Assembly (NCBI GenBank): GCA_963764525.1
Contig: CAVXTC010000009.1
Coordinates: 1-64,000, forward strand
Source of the DNA: DATDIC01 sp963764525
GTDB lineage: Bacteria; Pseudomonadota; Alphaproteobacteria; Acetobacterales; Acetobacteraceae
Length of the DNA stretch: 64,000 nt
Direction: 5' to 3'
In this document: piece after piece, positions 54,758-63,277 of the stretch
Layout: every line of letters starts with the position of its first letter
Numbering within the stretch: position 1 is the stretch's first letter
Position numbers and translations under genes: made by a program
Notes under the pieces: generated by a model
What the model was told of the DNA's origin: nothing
Database searches by the model: none
The model's input: the letters and a program-made list of their open reading frames with translations, nothing else

Positions 54758-57178
54758 CTAGCCGAGCCGGATGAGCACATTGCGCGTGATCAGGTCCATC
54801 GTATTCCAGCCTCCGTTCAGGCTCAGGCCCAGGGTCCAGTTCATCGTCGCCGCGGTGAAGACGATCCCGGAATACTCGGCTTCGGTATTTGCCGGTGAGA
54901 ACAGGCCCATCGTCGCGGTGTCGTATGTATCAGTGGCATCCCTGACATAGGCCAGGCGGCGGAAGTTCGACGGCGAACCATCCTGGACGGCATCCGTCTC
55001 TTCTCCGACAACGCTCAGGGTGAAGTTGTTATACAACCCGAACGCATTGCCATTGCTGAGGCCAGTATTGGCGAATACCCAGTGCGCGGCGTCTGCGACG
55101 ACGAATTCGACCCGATCGGTCGGGGCGCCGCCGCCGCCCAGGCTGACGCCCACCAACTGCGTCCCCGGGCGCTGCAAGAAGTCCTGGTACCAGTTGACGG
55201 TGGTGGACCTGAGCGTGGCCGGAGACTGAGATGCGGGATCGAACGCCTTCTGTTTGTAGCAAACCATGGTGTTGCCGTCGTCCTCGAAACGCACCTGCCA
55301 CCAGCACACATTGCCAGCGAAGAAGGCGACGTTGCCGCCCTGTTTGACAAAACCCTCGACCTGGTCGCGCATCTCACCGGACCAGTATTCCGAATGGCCG
55401 ACGATCACGAGAAGGCGATAGCCGGCGAGCAGACCGGGAATTTTGTGCAGATCGCTCTCGGTGCAGAGATCAACCTCGATCCCTTGCAGGTGGACCCATT
55501 GCAGGAATGGAACCTCCCAGTTCTGCCATTTGGCGGCATAGTCCGACGCGTTCGGTGCATTGCCCCGCAGGAACGAGACGCGAAATCCATAGGGCGCCCG
55601 GAACGGACTGGACGACGGATACACCCAGGTGTGTTGTCCGGCGTGGCCATAGCCATAAACGCTCCGTCCACCCCAGAAATTGTAGGCGGAGTAGGTGTTG
55701 TCCGAAATGGCGAAAAGAATACGGGCCCGGCGTCCGGCCGGTGCGCGTACGACGAACGGGATGTCGAGCGGCGGCACGCGGGGCCACAACCCGCCCCCGA
55801 GATTCGCGCCCTTGGCGCGGCGGCGCGCGAGCGGCGCATCACCCGCTGACGTGGTCAGGATCGAAGGCGCTTCGACCCGGGCAAGGTAAAGACCGGTCGG
55901 CCAGGTTTCCGGTACCGTGAAACTTCCGGCGATTGGCCATCCGGCACCGAACTTGTAGGCTGTGATCCCGATCGGAAGCGGCGTCGGCGCGGTCGGCAGC
56001 CCCTCGACCTGCCCGACCATCGCCTCGTTCACGCCCTGACGAAAGATGGTAATGGTATAGGGACCGACTTGGCTGCTGACATAGAAGTCGATCGTATCGC
56101 CAGGCAGTACGCTACCCGGCGAGAGATAGCCGGCAAATGGCTCGATCGGAGTTGGATCCGGCGGTTCGTGCAAGTCGATCTCGCCGTAACCATCGGCCCG
56201 ATCGTAGAGCACGAGATCGGTGAACGCCCCATCGGCGAACAGGCGATCTTCGGGATCGGCCATCCAGAAATTGCCGCCGGTCAGCAGGTCCCACTTGCGC
56301 GGCCAGGAAAAATCCTCGAGCGGCACCCAGTTCGTCCCCGAGAAATTGCGGAACGTCCCGATGCCGGTCGCCTGGTCATAGAACAGCAGGTTGGTGTTGC
56401 CGTCGCCGCCGAAGCTGCCCGGCACGATGTGGGTTGCCGCAGGCAGGTCGGACTCCGAGGCATTGAGCGAAATGCCGCCTTGCCCGTCGCTCTCGTACGT
56501 CTCGCAATATCCCGTTGCCCCTTCGTAGAAGAACAAATCGTCGTAGATCGGTTGGTCCCAGTCCAGCGTGTCGATGAACTCGCCGGCCACGATGTGCGTC
56601 CAGCTTGAACGCCAGCCGGGATGCGTGGCGACCATGCCGATGCCCCCGGTGCCGTTTGTCGCGTATGTCTCGGCGTAACCGTCCGCCTGCTCGTAGAACA
56701 ACAGGCCGGAATAAGGTGAATCGGTGAACCGGCCGGACAGGATGAGCGTCCAGGTGGTGCGCCAGTCATTGAATTCGCGAAGCAGCACGATATTTCCGTG
56801 GCCATCCGTATCGTAGAACGCGCCGAAACCGGCTGCCTGGTCGTAGAGCAGCAATCCCGTGTTGCCGGAGTTGCCGAAAATGCCGGGAACAATGAGCGTC
56901 CAGGAGCGGCGCCAGTCGTCGTAGTGCCGCAGCAACGAAATGCCTCCCTCGCCATCCGTTGCATAAAATTCGGCGGTTCCGGTGCTTTGTTCGTAGAAAA
57001 GCAGACCGCTGTACGGTGAGGCGGTGAACTTTCCGGCGACGATGTGCGTCCAGGTTTTCCGCCAGTCGGTGTAGCTGCTCAGAACTTGCAGCGACGGCGA
57101 TTGCAGCGGCCCGGGGGCGAGTTTGGCGGGGCCGGGTTCGGGCCGTGGAAATGGATGAAACCGCTGCTCCTTTGCCAT
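54758..57178 (-). CDS. Six-repeat protein fused to an N,N-dimethylformamidase-like C-terminal domain
   Basis: An intact 806-residue protein. Residues ~36-340 are six repeats of about 50 residues, each like YTDWRKTWTHIVAGKF, GLLFYEQSTGTAEFYATDG, GGISLLRH; they look like a beta-propeller of the FG-GAP or tachylectin kind. Residues ~345-440 look beta-sandwich-like (LSPGSVLPGDTIDFYVSSQV). The rest matches the N,N-dimethylformamidase large-subunit C-domain: LFAISDNTYSAYNFWGGRSV, LLVIVGHSEYWSGEMRDQVE, GGNVAFFAGN with WWQVRFED. In the known enzyme Tyr/Tyr/Glu bind iron; candidate Tyr lie in YSAYN and HSEYW. No small subunit gene and no clear signal peptide. Role unknown; probably a carbohydrate- or surface-binding hydrolase. 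Confidence 0.7.
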   Translation of the reverse strand: MAKEQRFHPFPRPEPGPAKLAPGPLQSPSLQVLSSYTDWRKTWTHIVAGKFTASPYSGLLFYEQSTGTAEFYATDGEGGISLLRHYDDWRRSWTLIVPGIFGNSGNTGLLLYDQAAGFGAFYDTDGHGNIVLLREFNDWRTTWTLILSGRFTDSPYSGLLFYEQADGYAETYATNGTGGIGMVATHPGWRSSWTHIVAGEFIDTLDWDQPIYDDLFFYEGATGYCETYESDGQGGISLNASESDLPAATHIVPGSFGGDGNTNLLFYDQATGIGTFRNFSGTNWVPLEDFSWPRKWDLLTGGNFWMADPEDRLFADGAFTDLVLYDRADGYGEIDLHEPPDPTPIEPFAGYLSPGSVLPGDTIDFYVSSQVGPYTITIFRQGVNEAMVGQVEGLPTAPTPLPIGITAYKFGAGWPIAGSFTVPETWPTGLYLARVEAPSILTTSAGDAPLARRRAKGANLGGGLWPRVPPLDIPFVVRAPAGRRARILFAISDNTYSAYNFWGGRSVYGYGHAGQHTWVYPSSSPFRAPYGFRVSFLRGNAPNASDYAAKWQNWEVPFLQWVHLQGIEVDLCTESDLHKIPGLLAGYRLLVIVGHSEYWSGEMRDQVEGFVKQGGNVAFFAGNVCWWQVRFEDDGNTMVCYKQKAFDPASQSPATLRSTTVNWYQDFLQRPGTQLVGVSLGGGGAPTDRVEFVVADAAHWVFANTGLSNGNAFGLYNNFTLSVVGEETDAVQDGSPSNFRRLAYVRDATDTYDTATMGLFSPANTEAEYSGIVFTAATMNWTLGLSLNGGWNTMDLITRNVLIRLG

Positions 57179-57372
57179 GGTTCGCTCTCCATTCACTGCC
57201 AGTCGAAGGAAGTGTCAGCCTCCGCTGGAATCGTGGCATTTTGCAAGCGCTACGTTTTCCTGGGAGGGAACGAACGTAATGACAGTCGTTTCGATCTCGA
57301 TCGTGCGACCTGTCGGCGGTTTCGGGATTTTTCCCATGGCCGGCGCCGAGTCGCGCGACCCCACCCGCCGCG

Positions 57373-58333
57373 CTACGGGCGACCACCCTCGATCGGGTCG
57401 GGGGTAGGCTTCGTCCCGCCAGCCGGAGAGGTACCAGCGGAAGAGGTAAGTGTGGGACCGAGCTCCAGCGCGCGTGCATAGACGACCCGTCGCGGCAGGC
57501 CGGTGGCGCCGGCAACCAGCGCCGCCGCGTCTTTCACGCTGTGCGCCGCCAGCGCAGCGCGCAGCCGGCCATCCAGATCCTCCGGGTCGTCCTGCGCCGG
57601 CGGCCCGACCAGCACCGTTATCTCCCCGCGCGCCGGCGTCGCCGCGTAATGCGCGGCGAGTTCCGCCAGTGGGGCTCGGCGCACTTCCTCGAACCGCTTG
57701 GTCAGCTCGCGCGCCACCACCGCCGGCCGATCACCGAACGCCGCCGCCATGTCCGCCAGCGTTTCGGCCAGCCGGTGCGGCGCTTCGTACCAGATCAGCG
57801 TAGCGGCGAGCCCGGCCCGTTCGGCGGCACGCAGTCCGCCGAACGCAGTCAGCCGGGCGGCTTCGCCGAGGCGGCGGGAAGCCGAGCACCAGAAAGGGCA
57901 GGGGCGGCAGCCCCGACAGCACCAGCGCCATGACTGCCGCGTTCGGCCCGGGAACCGCGCTGACCGGCAGGCCCTCGGCAATCGCCGCGCGCACCAGCCG
58001 ATAGCCCGGGTCGGAAACCACCGGGGTGCCGGCGTCGGATACCAGCGCGACTCGCCGGCCAGCCCGCAACGCCTCCAGCACGCCTGGGATCGCCGCGTCC
58101 TCATTGTGCTCGTGCAGCGGCCGGGTCCTGGCGCTGATACCGAGCGCGGCGAGCAGCCTGGCAGTGTGCCGGGTATCTTCGCACAGCACGAGGTCGGCGT
58201 CGGCCAGGGCGGCCCGGCCGCGTGGCGGCAGGTCATCGAGGTTGCCGATCGGCGTGGAAACCAGCACAAGACCTCCTCCGGCCTGGGCCGGTGCATCGTC
58301 GTCGGGAGATGCGGCGCATGAATCGTCGGGCAT
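57373..58333 (-). pseudogene. rsmI: 16S rRNA 2'-O-ribose methyltransferase RsmI, one frame change
   Basis: RsmI of normal length if repaired. GLVLVSTPIGNLDDLPPRGR, DLVLCEDTRHTARLL, LHEHNEDAAIPGVLEALRAG, VALVSDAGTPVVSDPGYRLV and VSAVPGPNAAVMALVLSGLP are the conserved blocks. After LPFLVLGFPP the frame changes near 57880 into RLGEAARLTAFGGLRAAERA, LIWYEAPHRLAETLADMAAA and TKRFEEVRRAPLAELAAHYA. RsmI methylates C1402 of 16S rRNA. Divergent from the LpoA-like gene, the usual rsmI/lpoA neighbourhood. The break here, in a widely conserved gene, favours sequence error. Confidence 0.88.
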
Positions 58334-59553
58334 TCCTGCTCCTCGCCGGAACCGCGGGCCTGGCAGCCTGCTCCGCCGAACCCTATCCGGGATCGCCGGG
58401 ATATTATGCGGTTCCGTATGGGCAGGCGCGTGGTCCGAGCACCGGCCCCGCGGGCGGCGCGGAGGGCGGCAAGATCGCCATCCTGCTACCGCTCACCGGA
58501 GCGCGGGCCGAGATCGGCCAGGCGCTGCTGCAGTCCGCCCAGCTCGCGCTTGCTGCGCCCGGCTCACCGACGCTTGTTTCGCAGGACACGGGCGGGTCGC
58601 CGGAAGGCGCCGCGGCGGCGGCGCGGGCGGCGCTGGGGTCGGGCGCGACGCTGATCCTCGGCCCGCTGACTGCGCCCGAAGTCGCTGCCACGGCTCCTAT
58701 CGCCCGCGGCGCCAACGTGCCGGTGCTGGCCTTTTCCAACGACCCGGCGGTGGCGCAGCCGGGCGTCTGGCCGCTCGGCATCACGCCGGGACAGCAAGTC
58801 GGCCGGATGGTCGGCGCCGCCCAATCGGCCGGGAAATCACGCTTGGCCGCGATGCTGCCGGACAGTGATTTCGGCCGCGCCATGGGGTCGGCGCTCAGCC
58901 AGGCGGCCGCGACGGCCGGTCTCTCGCCGCCAGCAATACGATTTCACGGGCCGGGCATGAGCGCGATCAATCAGGGCGTGCGGGCATTGTCCGACTACGA
59001 TGCGCGCTGGGCGCCGGTGCAGGAACAGATCCGTGCAGCGCGCGCCGAGGGCACGTCGGAGGGACGCCGCAAGGCCGCTCAGCTCTCCCAGACCGCGCTG
59101 CCGCCGCCGCCGTTCGATGCATTGCTGCTCGGCGACACCGGGGAGGCACTGACCGAGCTGGCCGCCGTGCTGCCGTATTACTTCGTGACCCGACCGGCGG
59201 TGCAGATCATGGGCCCCTCACTCTGGGCGGATCCGCGCAGCGGCTCCGGACAGTTCCGCGGTGCCTGGTATGCCGCGCCCGACCCCGCCGCGCGCACCGA
59301 TTTCGTTGCTGCCTATACGGCCCGTTACGGTGCCGCTCCGCCGAGCGTGGCGGGCCTTGGCTTCGACGCCGCCTCGATCGCCCGGGTGACTGGCGGCGGC
59401 GGGTCGCTGACCAACCCGTCTGGCTTTACCGGCGCCGATGGGTGGCTGGCGTTGCTGCCAAACGGCGAGGTGCGGCGCGGGCTGGCGGTGTTCGCGGTGG
59501 CGCCCGGCGGCGGGCAGGTGGTGCAGCCGGCGACGTCCGGACCGGGGGCGTAA
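58318..59553 (+). CDS. LpoA-like lipoprotein (penicillin-binding-protein activator, Peripla_BP_6)
   Basis: A 411-residue, intact lipoprotein. MNRRAFLLLAGTAGLAACSA has a twin-arginine-like start and lipobox LAAC; the mature part begins after a Pro/Gly-rich linker with KIAILLPLTGARAEIGQALL, GSGATLILGPLTAPEVAATA and VPVLAFSNDPAVAQPGVWPL, the binding-protein fold of YraM/LpoA. Divergent from rsmI with overlapping upstream regions, the conserved arrangement. LpoA activates PBP1a in enterobacteria; alphaproteobacterial homologs are less studied. Confidence 0.82.
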   Translation: MNRRAFLLLAGTAGLAACSAEPYPGSPGYYAVPYGQARGPSTGPAGGAEGGKIAILLPLTGARAEIGQALLQSAQLALAAPGSPTLVSQDTGGSPEGAAAAARAALGSGATLILGPLTAPEVAATAPIARGANVPVLAFSNDPAVAQPGVWPLGITPGQQVGRMVGAAQSAGKSRLAAMLPDSDFGRAMGSALSQAAATAGLSPPAIRFHGPGMSAINQGVRALSDYDARWAPVQEQIRAARAEGTSEGRRKAAQLSQTALPPPPFDALLLGDTGEALTELAAVLPYYFVTRPAVQIMGPSLWADPRSGSGQFRGAWYAAPDPAARTDFVAAYTARYGAAPPSVAGLGFDAASIARVTGGGGSLTNPSGFTGADGWLALLPNGEVRRGLAVFAVAPGGGQVVQPATSGPGA

Positions 59554-59555
59554 CC

Positions 59556-59586
59556 GTCACCTCTCCCGCGGAGCGGGAGAGGTGAC
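59556..59586. terminator. Perfect hairpin between convergent genes
   Basis: GTCACCTCTCCCGC, loop GGA, GCGGGAGAGGTGAC: a perfect 14-bp stem between the LpoA-like stop and the polyprenyl synthase stop. No T-run follows. Same core as the hairpin at 51385-51411, so it is probably a dispersed element serving as a two-way transcript end. Confidence 0.6.
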
Positions 59587-59595
59587 AAGGGAAAC

Positions 59596-60699
59596 CTACC
59601 GCGCCCGCCGCACCGTGAAGTCCGCCACATCGCGCAAAGCCCGGCGAAACGCTCCGTCCGGGAACACCCCCAGCGCCGCCTTCGCCGTCTCGGCGAAGCC
59701 GCCGGCGCGGTCCAGCGTGACCTCCAGCGCACCGCGGTTGGCAATCAGGCGCATCGCCTCCTGAAGGTCCGCATCGGTCTGCTCGCTCGCCTCGATCGTC
59801 CGCTCCCAGAAGGCGCGCTCTGCCGCATCGCCACGGTGATACGCGGTCAGCACGGGCAAGGTGATCTTGCCCTCGCGGAAGTCGTCGCCGACCGTCTTGC
59901 CCAGGATTGCCTGGTCCGCTGCATAGTCTAGGGCGTCATCAACCAACTGGAACGCGATCCCGAGATTGAGCCCGAACCTCGCCAGCGCCTCCGCCTGACC
60001 CGACGGGCGTTCGGCGACGACGGCGCCGACCTGGCAGGCTGCCTCGAACAGCGCGGCAGTCTTGCCGCGGACCACCTCCAGGTAGCGCTGTTCGGAGGTG
60101 GACAGGTCGTTCTGGGTGACCAGTTGCAGCACCTCGCCTTCGGCGATCGTGGCCGCCGCGCGCGACAGGATGCCCAGCACCTCGAGCGAGCCGTCTTCGA
60201 CCATCAGCTCGAAGGCACGGGCAAACAGGAAGTCGCCCACCAGCACCGAGGCCTTGTTGCCGAACACCGCATTGGCCGAGGCAAGCCCGCGGCGCAGCAG
60301 GCTTTCATCCACCACGTCGTCGTGCAGCAGCGTGGCCGTGTGGATGAACTCGACGCAGGCGGCCAGGGTCACGTGGCGGGCGCCGCCGGTGTCTGCGGGA
60401 TAGCCGCACAGCCGCGCCGAGGCGAGCGTAAGCACCGGGCGGAGCCGCTTGCCGCCGGCCGCGACGATATGTGCCGCCAGTTGCGGGATCAGCGTGACCG
60501 GGCTGTTCATGCGCGCCACGATGGTCCGGTTGCACGCTTGCAGATCGTCGCTGACCAGGCCCAACAGCACGGACAGCGCATCCGGCTCATCGCCGATCAG
60601 AGCGGGGCCGGTCATGGCGGGGGTGGTCAGGGCTGGCGGGCTGGTCACGACGCCCAGCGGGCTCTCCCGGGTTGCATGTGGGGCGATCACCGGCACCAT
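59596..60699 (-). CDS. ispB: Trans-polyprenyl diphosphate synthase (IspB type)
   Basis: A 367-residue synthase. First aspartate-rich motif FIHTATLLHDDVVDESLLRR, GNKASVLVGDFLFARAFELM, and second motif AFQLVDDALDYAADQAILGK with GDDFREGKITLPVLTAYHRG. N-terminal GGKRLRPVLTLASARLCGYP binds the pyrophosphate. Chain-length control residues before DDVVD (FIHTATLL) resemble octa/decaprenyl synthases making the ubiquinone tail. Start choice is uncertain: ATG at 60699 or downstream at 60615, none with a good ribosome-binding site. Intact. Confidence 0.88.
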   Translation of the reverse strand: MVPVIAPHATRESPLGVVTSPPALTTPAMTGPALIGDEPDALSVLLGLVSDDLQACNRTIVARMNSPVTLIPQLAAHIVAAGGKRLRPVLTLASARLCGYPADTGGARHVTLAACVEFIHTATLLHDDVVDESLLRRGLASANAVFGNKASVLVGDFLFARAFELMVEDGSLEVLGILSRAAATIAEGEVLQLVTQNDLSTSEQRYLEVVRGKTAALFEAACQVGAVVAERPSGQAEALARFGLNLGIAFQLVDDALDYAADQAILGKTVGDDFREGKITLPVLTAYHRGDAAERAFWERTIEASEQTDADLQEAMRLIANRGALEVTLDRAGGFAETAKAALGVFPDGAFRRALRDVADFTVRRAR

Positions 60700-60736
60700 A
60701 TCGGCGGCCCAGAAAACCCGGTCAAGGAAGGCGAGC

Positions 60737-61045
60737 ATGCGAGTCGTGGCGACCACCAATGATCCGGTCCGGCTCTCGTTCCTGATGGCGCTGCTGGCCG
60801 ATGCCGGGATCCCGGCGATTCTGCTGGATCACCACGCCAGCGTGATGGAAGGCAGCGTTGCGGCGATTCAGCGCCGGCTTGCGGTGGCCACCGCCGATGA
60901 GAGCCGTGCCCGCCGCGTGCTGGCCGAGGCCGGCGAGCTTTCGAACTTGCTCTTAATCCCTTGGCCGATGTCCCCTGTGCCGATGTCCCCTGGGCGGATG
61001 TCCCCTGGGCCGATCCGAAGCGCTGTGCTTTGCTCCATGAGGTGA
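60737..61045 (+). CDS. DUF2007 domain protein with a repeated PMSPG tail
   Basis: A 102-residue protein. The first ~70 residues are DUF2007 (MRVVATTNDPVRLSFLMALL, DAGIPAILLDHHASVMEGSV, RRLAVATADESRARRVLAEA). They are followed by a tail PMSPVPMSPGRMSPGPIRSA coded by 15-bp tandem repeats. DUF2007 is a putative signal-transducing or regulatory small domain (GlnB-like fold). Divergent from ispB, and its stop overlaps the GTG of the next gene, so the DUF2007-ModE-slipin run looks like one operon. Confidence 0.75.
   Translation: MRVVATTNDPVRLSFLMALLADAGIPAILLDHHASVMEGSVAAIQRRLAVATADESRARRVLAEAGELSNLLLIPWPMSPVPMSPGRMSPGPIRSAVLCSMR
60966..61010. repeat. 15-bp tandem repeat, three copies
   Basis: CGATGTCCCCTGTGC, CGATGTCCCCTGGGC, GGATGTCCCCTGGGC: three back-to-back copies plus a partial fourth (CGAT). 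The 15-base period keeps the reading frame and yields a five-residue repeat at the end of the DUF2007 protein. Confidence 0.85.
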
Positions 61046-61425
61046 AACGGGTACGTCATCCGGATCGGCTGGGCCTACATCTTCGCGTCGTGCTGGGCAC
61101 GGCGGTCGCCCTCGGTCCGGGCAAGGCCGACCTGCTGGAGGGCATCGCCGAAACCGGCTCGATCGCCGCATCCGGGCGGCGGATGGGCATGAGCTACAAG
61201 CGGGCCTGGATGCTGGTGGAGAGCATGAACGCGATGTTCGAAAAGCCGCTGGTGGATGCGGCCAAGGGCGGCGCCGGTGGCGGCGGGGCGGCGCTTACGC
61301 CGCTCGGACGGCGGATGCTGGACACGTACCGGCGGCTTGAAGCGGCGGCGTCCAGGGCCGGCGCGGCAGAGCTGACGGCGATGCGGCGCGCCATCTCCAA
61401 ACGTCGGGAGGATCAGTCATGCTGA
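61042..61425 (+). CDS. ModE/LysR-type winged-helix protein without a molybdate-binding domain
   Basis: A 127-residue protein with a GTG start overlapping the previous stop. The wHTH reads LGPGKADLLEGIAETGSIAA, SGRRMGMSYKRAWMLVESMN and MFEKPLVDAAKGG, the N-terminal domain of ModE (GxGxxxLLxxIxxxGSIxxAAxxMGMSYKRAW style). It then has a C-terminal helix TPLGRRMLDTYRRLEAAASR. The ModE Mop/TOBE ligand domain is absent. Such short forms regulate molybdate or other genes without sensing molybdate directly. Its stop overlaps the slipin start. Confidence 0.82.
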   Translation: MKRVRHPDRLGLHLRVVLGTAVALGPGKADLLEGIAETGSIAASGRRMGMSYKRAWMLVESMNAMFEKPLVDAAKGGAGGGGAALTPLGRRMLDTYRRLEAAASRAGAAELTAMRRAISKRREDQSC

Positions 61426-62183
61426 TCGCACTGCTGGTCATCCTCGTGCTGATCCTGCTGATCCTGTTGCGCTCGGTGCGTATTGCTAATGAGTGGCAGC
61501 GGGCGGTGGTGCTGCGGCTCGGCCGCTTCCACGAAGTGAAGGGCCCCGGGCTGTACCTGCTGATCCCGGGCATCGATCGGGTGGCGCAGGTAATCGACCT
61601 GCGCATCCTGACCACCACCATCACCGCCGAACAGGCGCTGACGCGCGACACCGTGGCGGTCGGGGTCGATGCGATCGTGTTCTGGCAGGTGGAAAACGCC
61701 GAGGCCGCCGCCATCCGCATTGCCGACTACCGGGAGGCGATTGAGCGGGTGGCGCAGACCAGCCTGCGCGAGATGATCGGCACCAGCGATCTCGGCCGGC
61801 TGCTATCGGACCGGCGTTCGGCCGACGAACAGCTTCGCCAGACCATCAGCGAGAAAACGACAAGCTGGGGGGTTGCGGTGCGCAGCGTGGAGATCCGCGA
61901 CGTGGTGATCCCGCGCGAGCTGCAGGATGCCATGAGCCGGCAGGCGCAGGCGGAGCGGGAGAAATCCGCCCGGGTCACCCTGGCCTCGGCCGAGCAGGCG
62001 ATCGCCCAGCAGATCCTGGAGGCGGCCGCGATGTATGGCCGCGACCCCTATGCGCTGAAACTGCGGCAAATGAACCTGCTATATGAAATGAACAAGGAAC
62101 GCGGCGTCACGGTGCTGATCCCGACCGATCTGGCGGGCAGCCTGGGCGGGCTGGTCGGGGTGAAACCGCAAGACGGGACGTAA
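61419..62183 (+). CDS. Slipin (stomatin/SPFH family) membrane protein
   Basis: A 254-residue, intact SPFH protein. One N-terminal membrane segment (LIALLVILVLILLILLRSV), then NEWQRAVVLRLGRFHEVKGP, GLYLLIPGIDRVAQVIDLRI, the SPFH core DTVAVGVDAIVFWQVENAEA and the coiled-coil VVIPRELQDAMSRQAQAERE. A companion NfeD gene is usual for slipins but is not next to it. Membrane scaffold or quality-control role. Confidence 0.9.
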   Translation: MLIALLVILVLILLILLRSVRIANEWQRAVVLRLGRFHEVKGPGLYLLIPGIDRVAQVIDLRILTTTITAEQALTRDTVAVGVDAIVFWQVENAEAAAIRIADYREAIERVAQTSLREMIGTSDLGRLLSDRRSADEQLRQTISEKTTSWGVAVRSVEIRDVVIPRELQDAMSRQAQAEREKSARVTLASAEQAIAQQILEAAAMYGRDPYALKLRQMNLLYEMNKERGVTVLIPTDLAGSLGGLVGVKPQDGT

Positions 62184-62273
62184 GGAAGATCGGCTGACCG
62201 TGAAATTTCCTGCTGGCGTAAATAGGTGATCATGGGTTAGAACAGGCTCCGGAAACCGTGAACGAGAGCTGCG

Positions 62274-62465
62274 ATGCGTGGCGCGATCCTGGCGATTATG
62301 CTTTGCCTGACCGGATGCGGCTCGCTGCCCAGCATCTCGGAGCAGGGGCTGGTCGATCAGGCGAGCTGGCGGCACCAGCAGGCAGTACTCGACGCGGACG
62401 CGATCGTTGCGGGCATGAACCAGGCCCGCAGCCATTCGCAGCGATTGGCCAAGCAGGCGCCGTAG
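62274..62465 (+). CDS. Small putative lipoprotein
   Basis: A 63-residue protein: MRGAILAIMLCLTGCGSLPS has a lipobox LTGC with Cys15, then a short Gln/Ala/Asp-rich helix (LVDQASWRHQQAVLDADAIV). A GAGAG ribosome-binding-site-like run lies upstream. No known family. Directly follows the slipin gene (~90 bases). Confidence 0.6.
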   Translation: MRGAILAIMLCLTGCGSLPSISEQGLVDQASWRHQQAVLDADAIVAGMNQARSHSQRLAKQAP

Positions 62466-63012
62466 GTGGGGTGAAAGCCGGGGCGTAACGGCGGAAACTT
62501 GCCGGTCACTCATCGTCACGCCCCGCCGGTTTCACCGTCATGCCGGCCCCGGAGCCGGGCATCCATCGCAAACTCCGCGACGCGCGATCGCTGCGTTGGT
62601 GTCCCCGGGTCAAGCCCAGGGAGGGTCAAGGTCCGGCCATGTCGACGTTGGTCGGCGACCGTTCGCGGCCGCTTAAGTGGGCGTCCCAACGAACCGGAGC
62701 AGCCGGTGGATATCTGGGCTTCAATACCAGTTGAACGCCGCCGCGATGTTTCGATCTGAAACTGCATTGTAACATCGGTTACCGCAATGGTCGCGGCGCA
62801 TCATGGGATCTGCACGACGCCTGTTACAGGCCCGCTGCACGTCCACATGGCGCGCAGCGTTCGCAACGCAGGCATGCAGCCGCGGAAGCTACCCGATCCA
62901 TGCCGCCGCATGACATCGCGCGGTGGCCGACGCCGCAGTGATCCATGACAGATCACTGTCTGGCCGGTCGCCGGGCCCGGGCAGGACGGCCGGGTCTTTA
63001 ATAACAGGAGAC
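62466..63012. other. Long intergenic stretch with dispersed palindrome
   Basis: About 550 bases with no convincing gene. Around 62538-62562 it carries TGCCGGCCCCGGAGCCGGGC, a palindrome of the kind scattered through alphaproteobacterial genomes. Near 62966-62997 a GC-rich inverted repeat (GGCCGG..CCGGGCCCGGG..) sits just before the next gene's ribosome-binding site. I see no tRNA or known RNA. Confidence 0.35.
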
Positions 63013-63153
63013 ATGATCATGAGGGCACTTTTGCTGGCACTCGTTGCGGCGCTTACGCTTTCCGTCGGGACCGCGGCATTCGCCGAAGAGGGCGGCGGCG
63101 GCAATGGCGGCGCCGGTGTGCACACGCGGACCAATCAGAACACCCAATACTGA
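63013..63153 (+). CDS. Small exported Gly-rich peptide
   Basis: A 46-residue peptide with a clear signal sequence (MIMRALLLALVAALTLSVGT, cleavage after AFA) and a short mature part EEGGGGNGGAGVHTRTNQNT, then QY. An AGGAG ribosome-binding site lies 5-6 bases before the first ATG; the second ATG at 63019 is also possible. No family known. Similar tiny exported peptides are often missed in annotation. Confidence 0.6.
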   Translation: MIMRALLLALVAALTLSVGTAAFAEEGGGGNGGAGVHTRTNQNTQY

Positions 63154-63277
63154 GGCTTGCCGGCGGCGATCGTCCTGGAGGTGCGCGACACCCACTCCCG
63201 CCAGGATGAGCCAGCCCGGCCGGCGGCGGCGAAGGCTATCTCGCCGCCGCCATCAGGTTCACGAGCCCCATCAGGGT

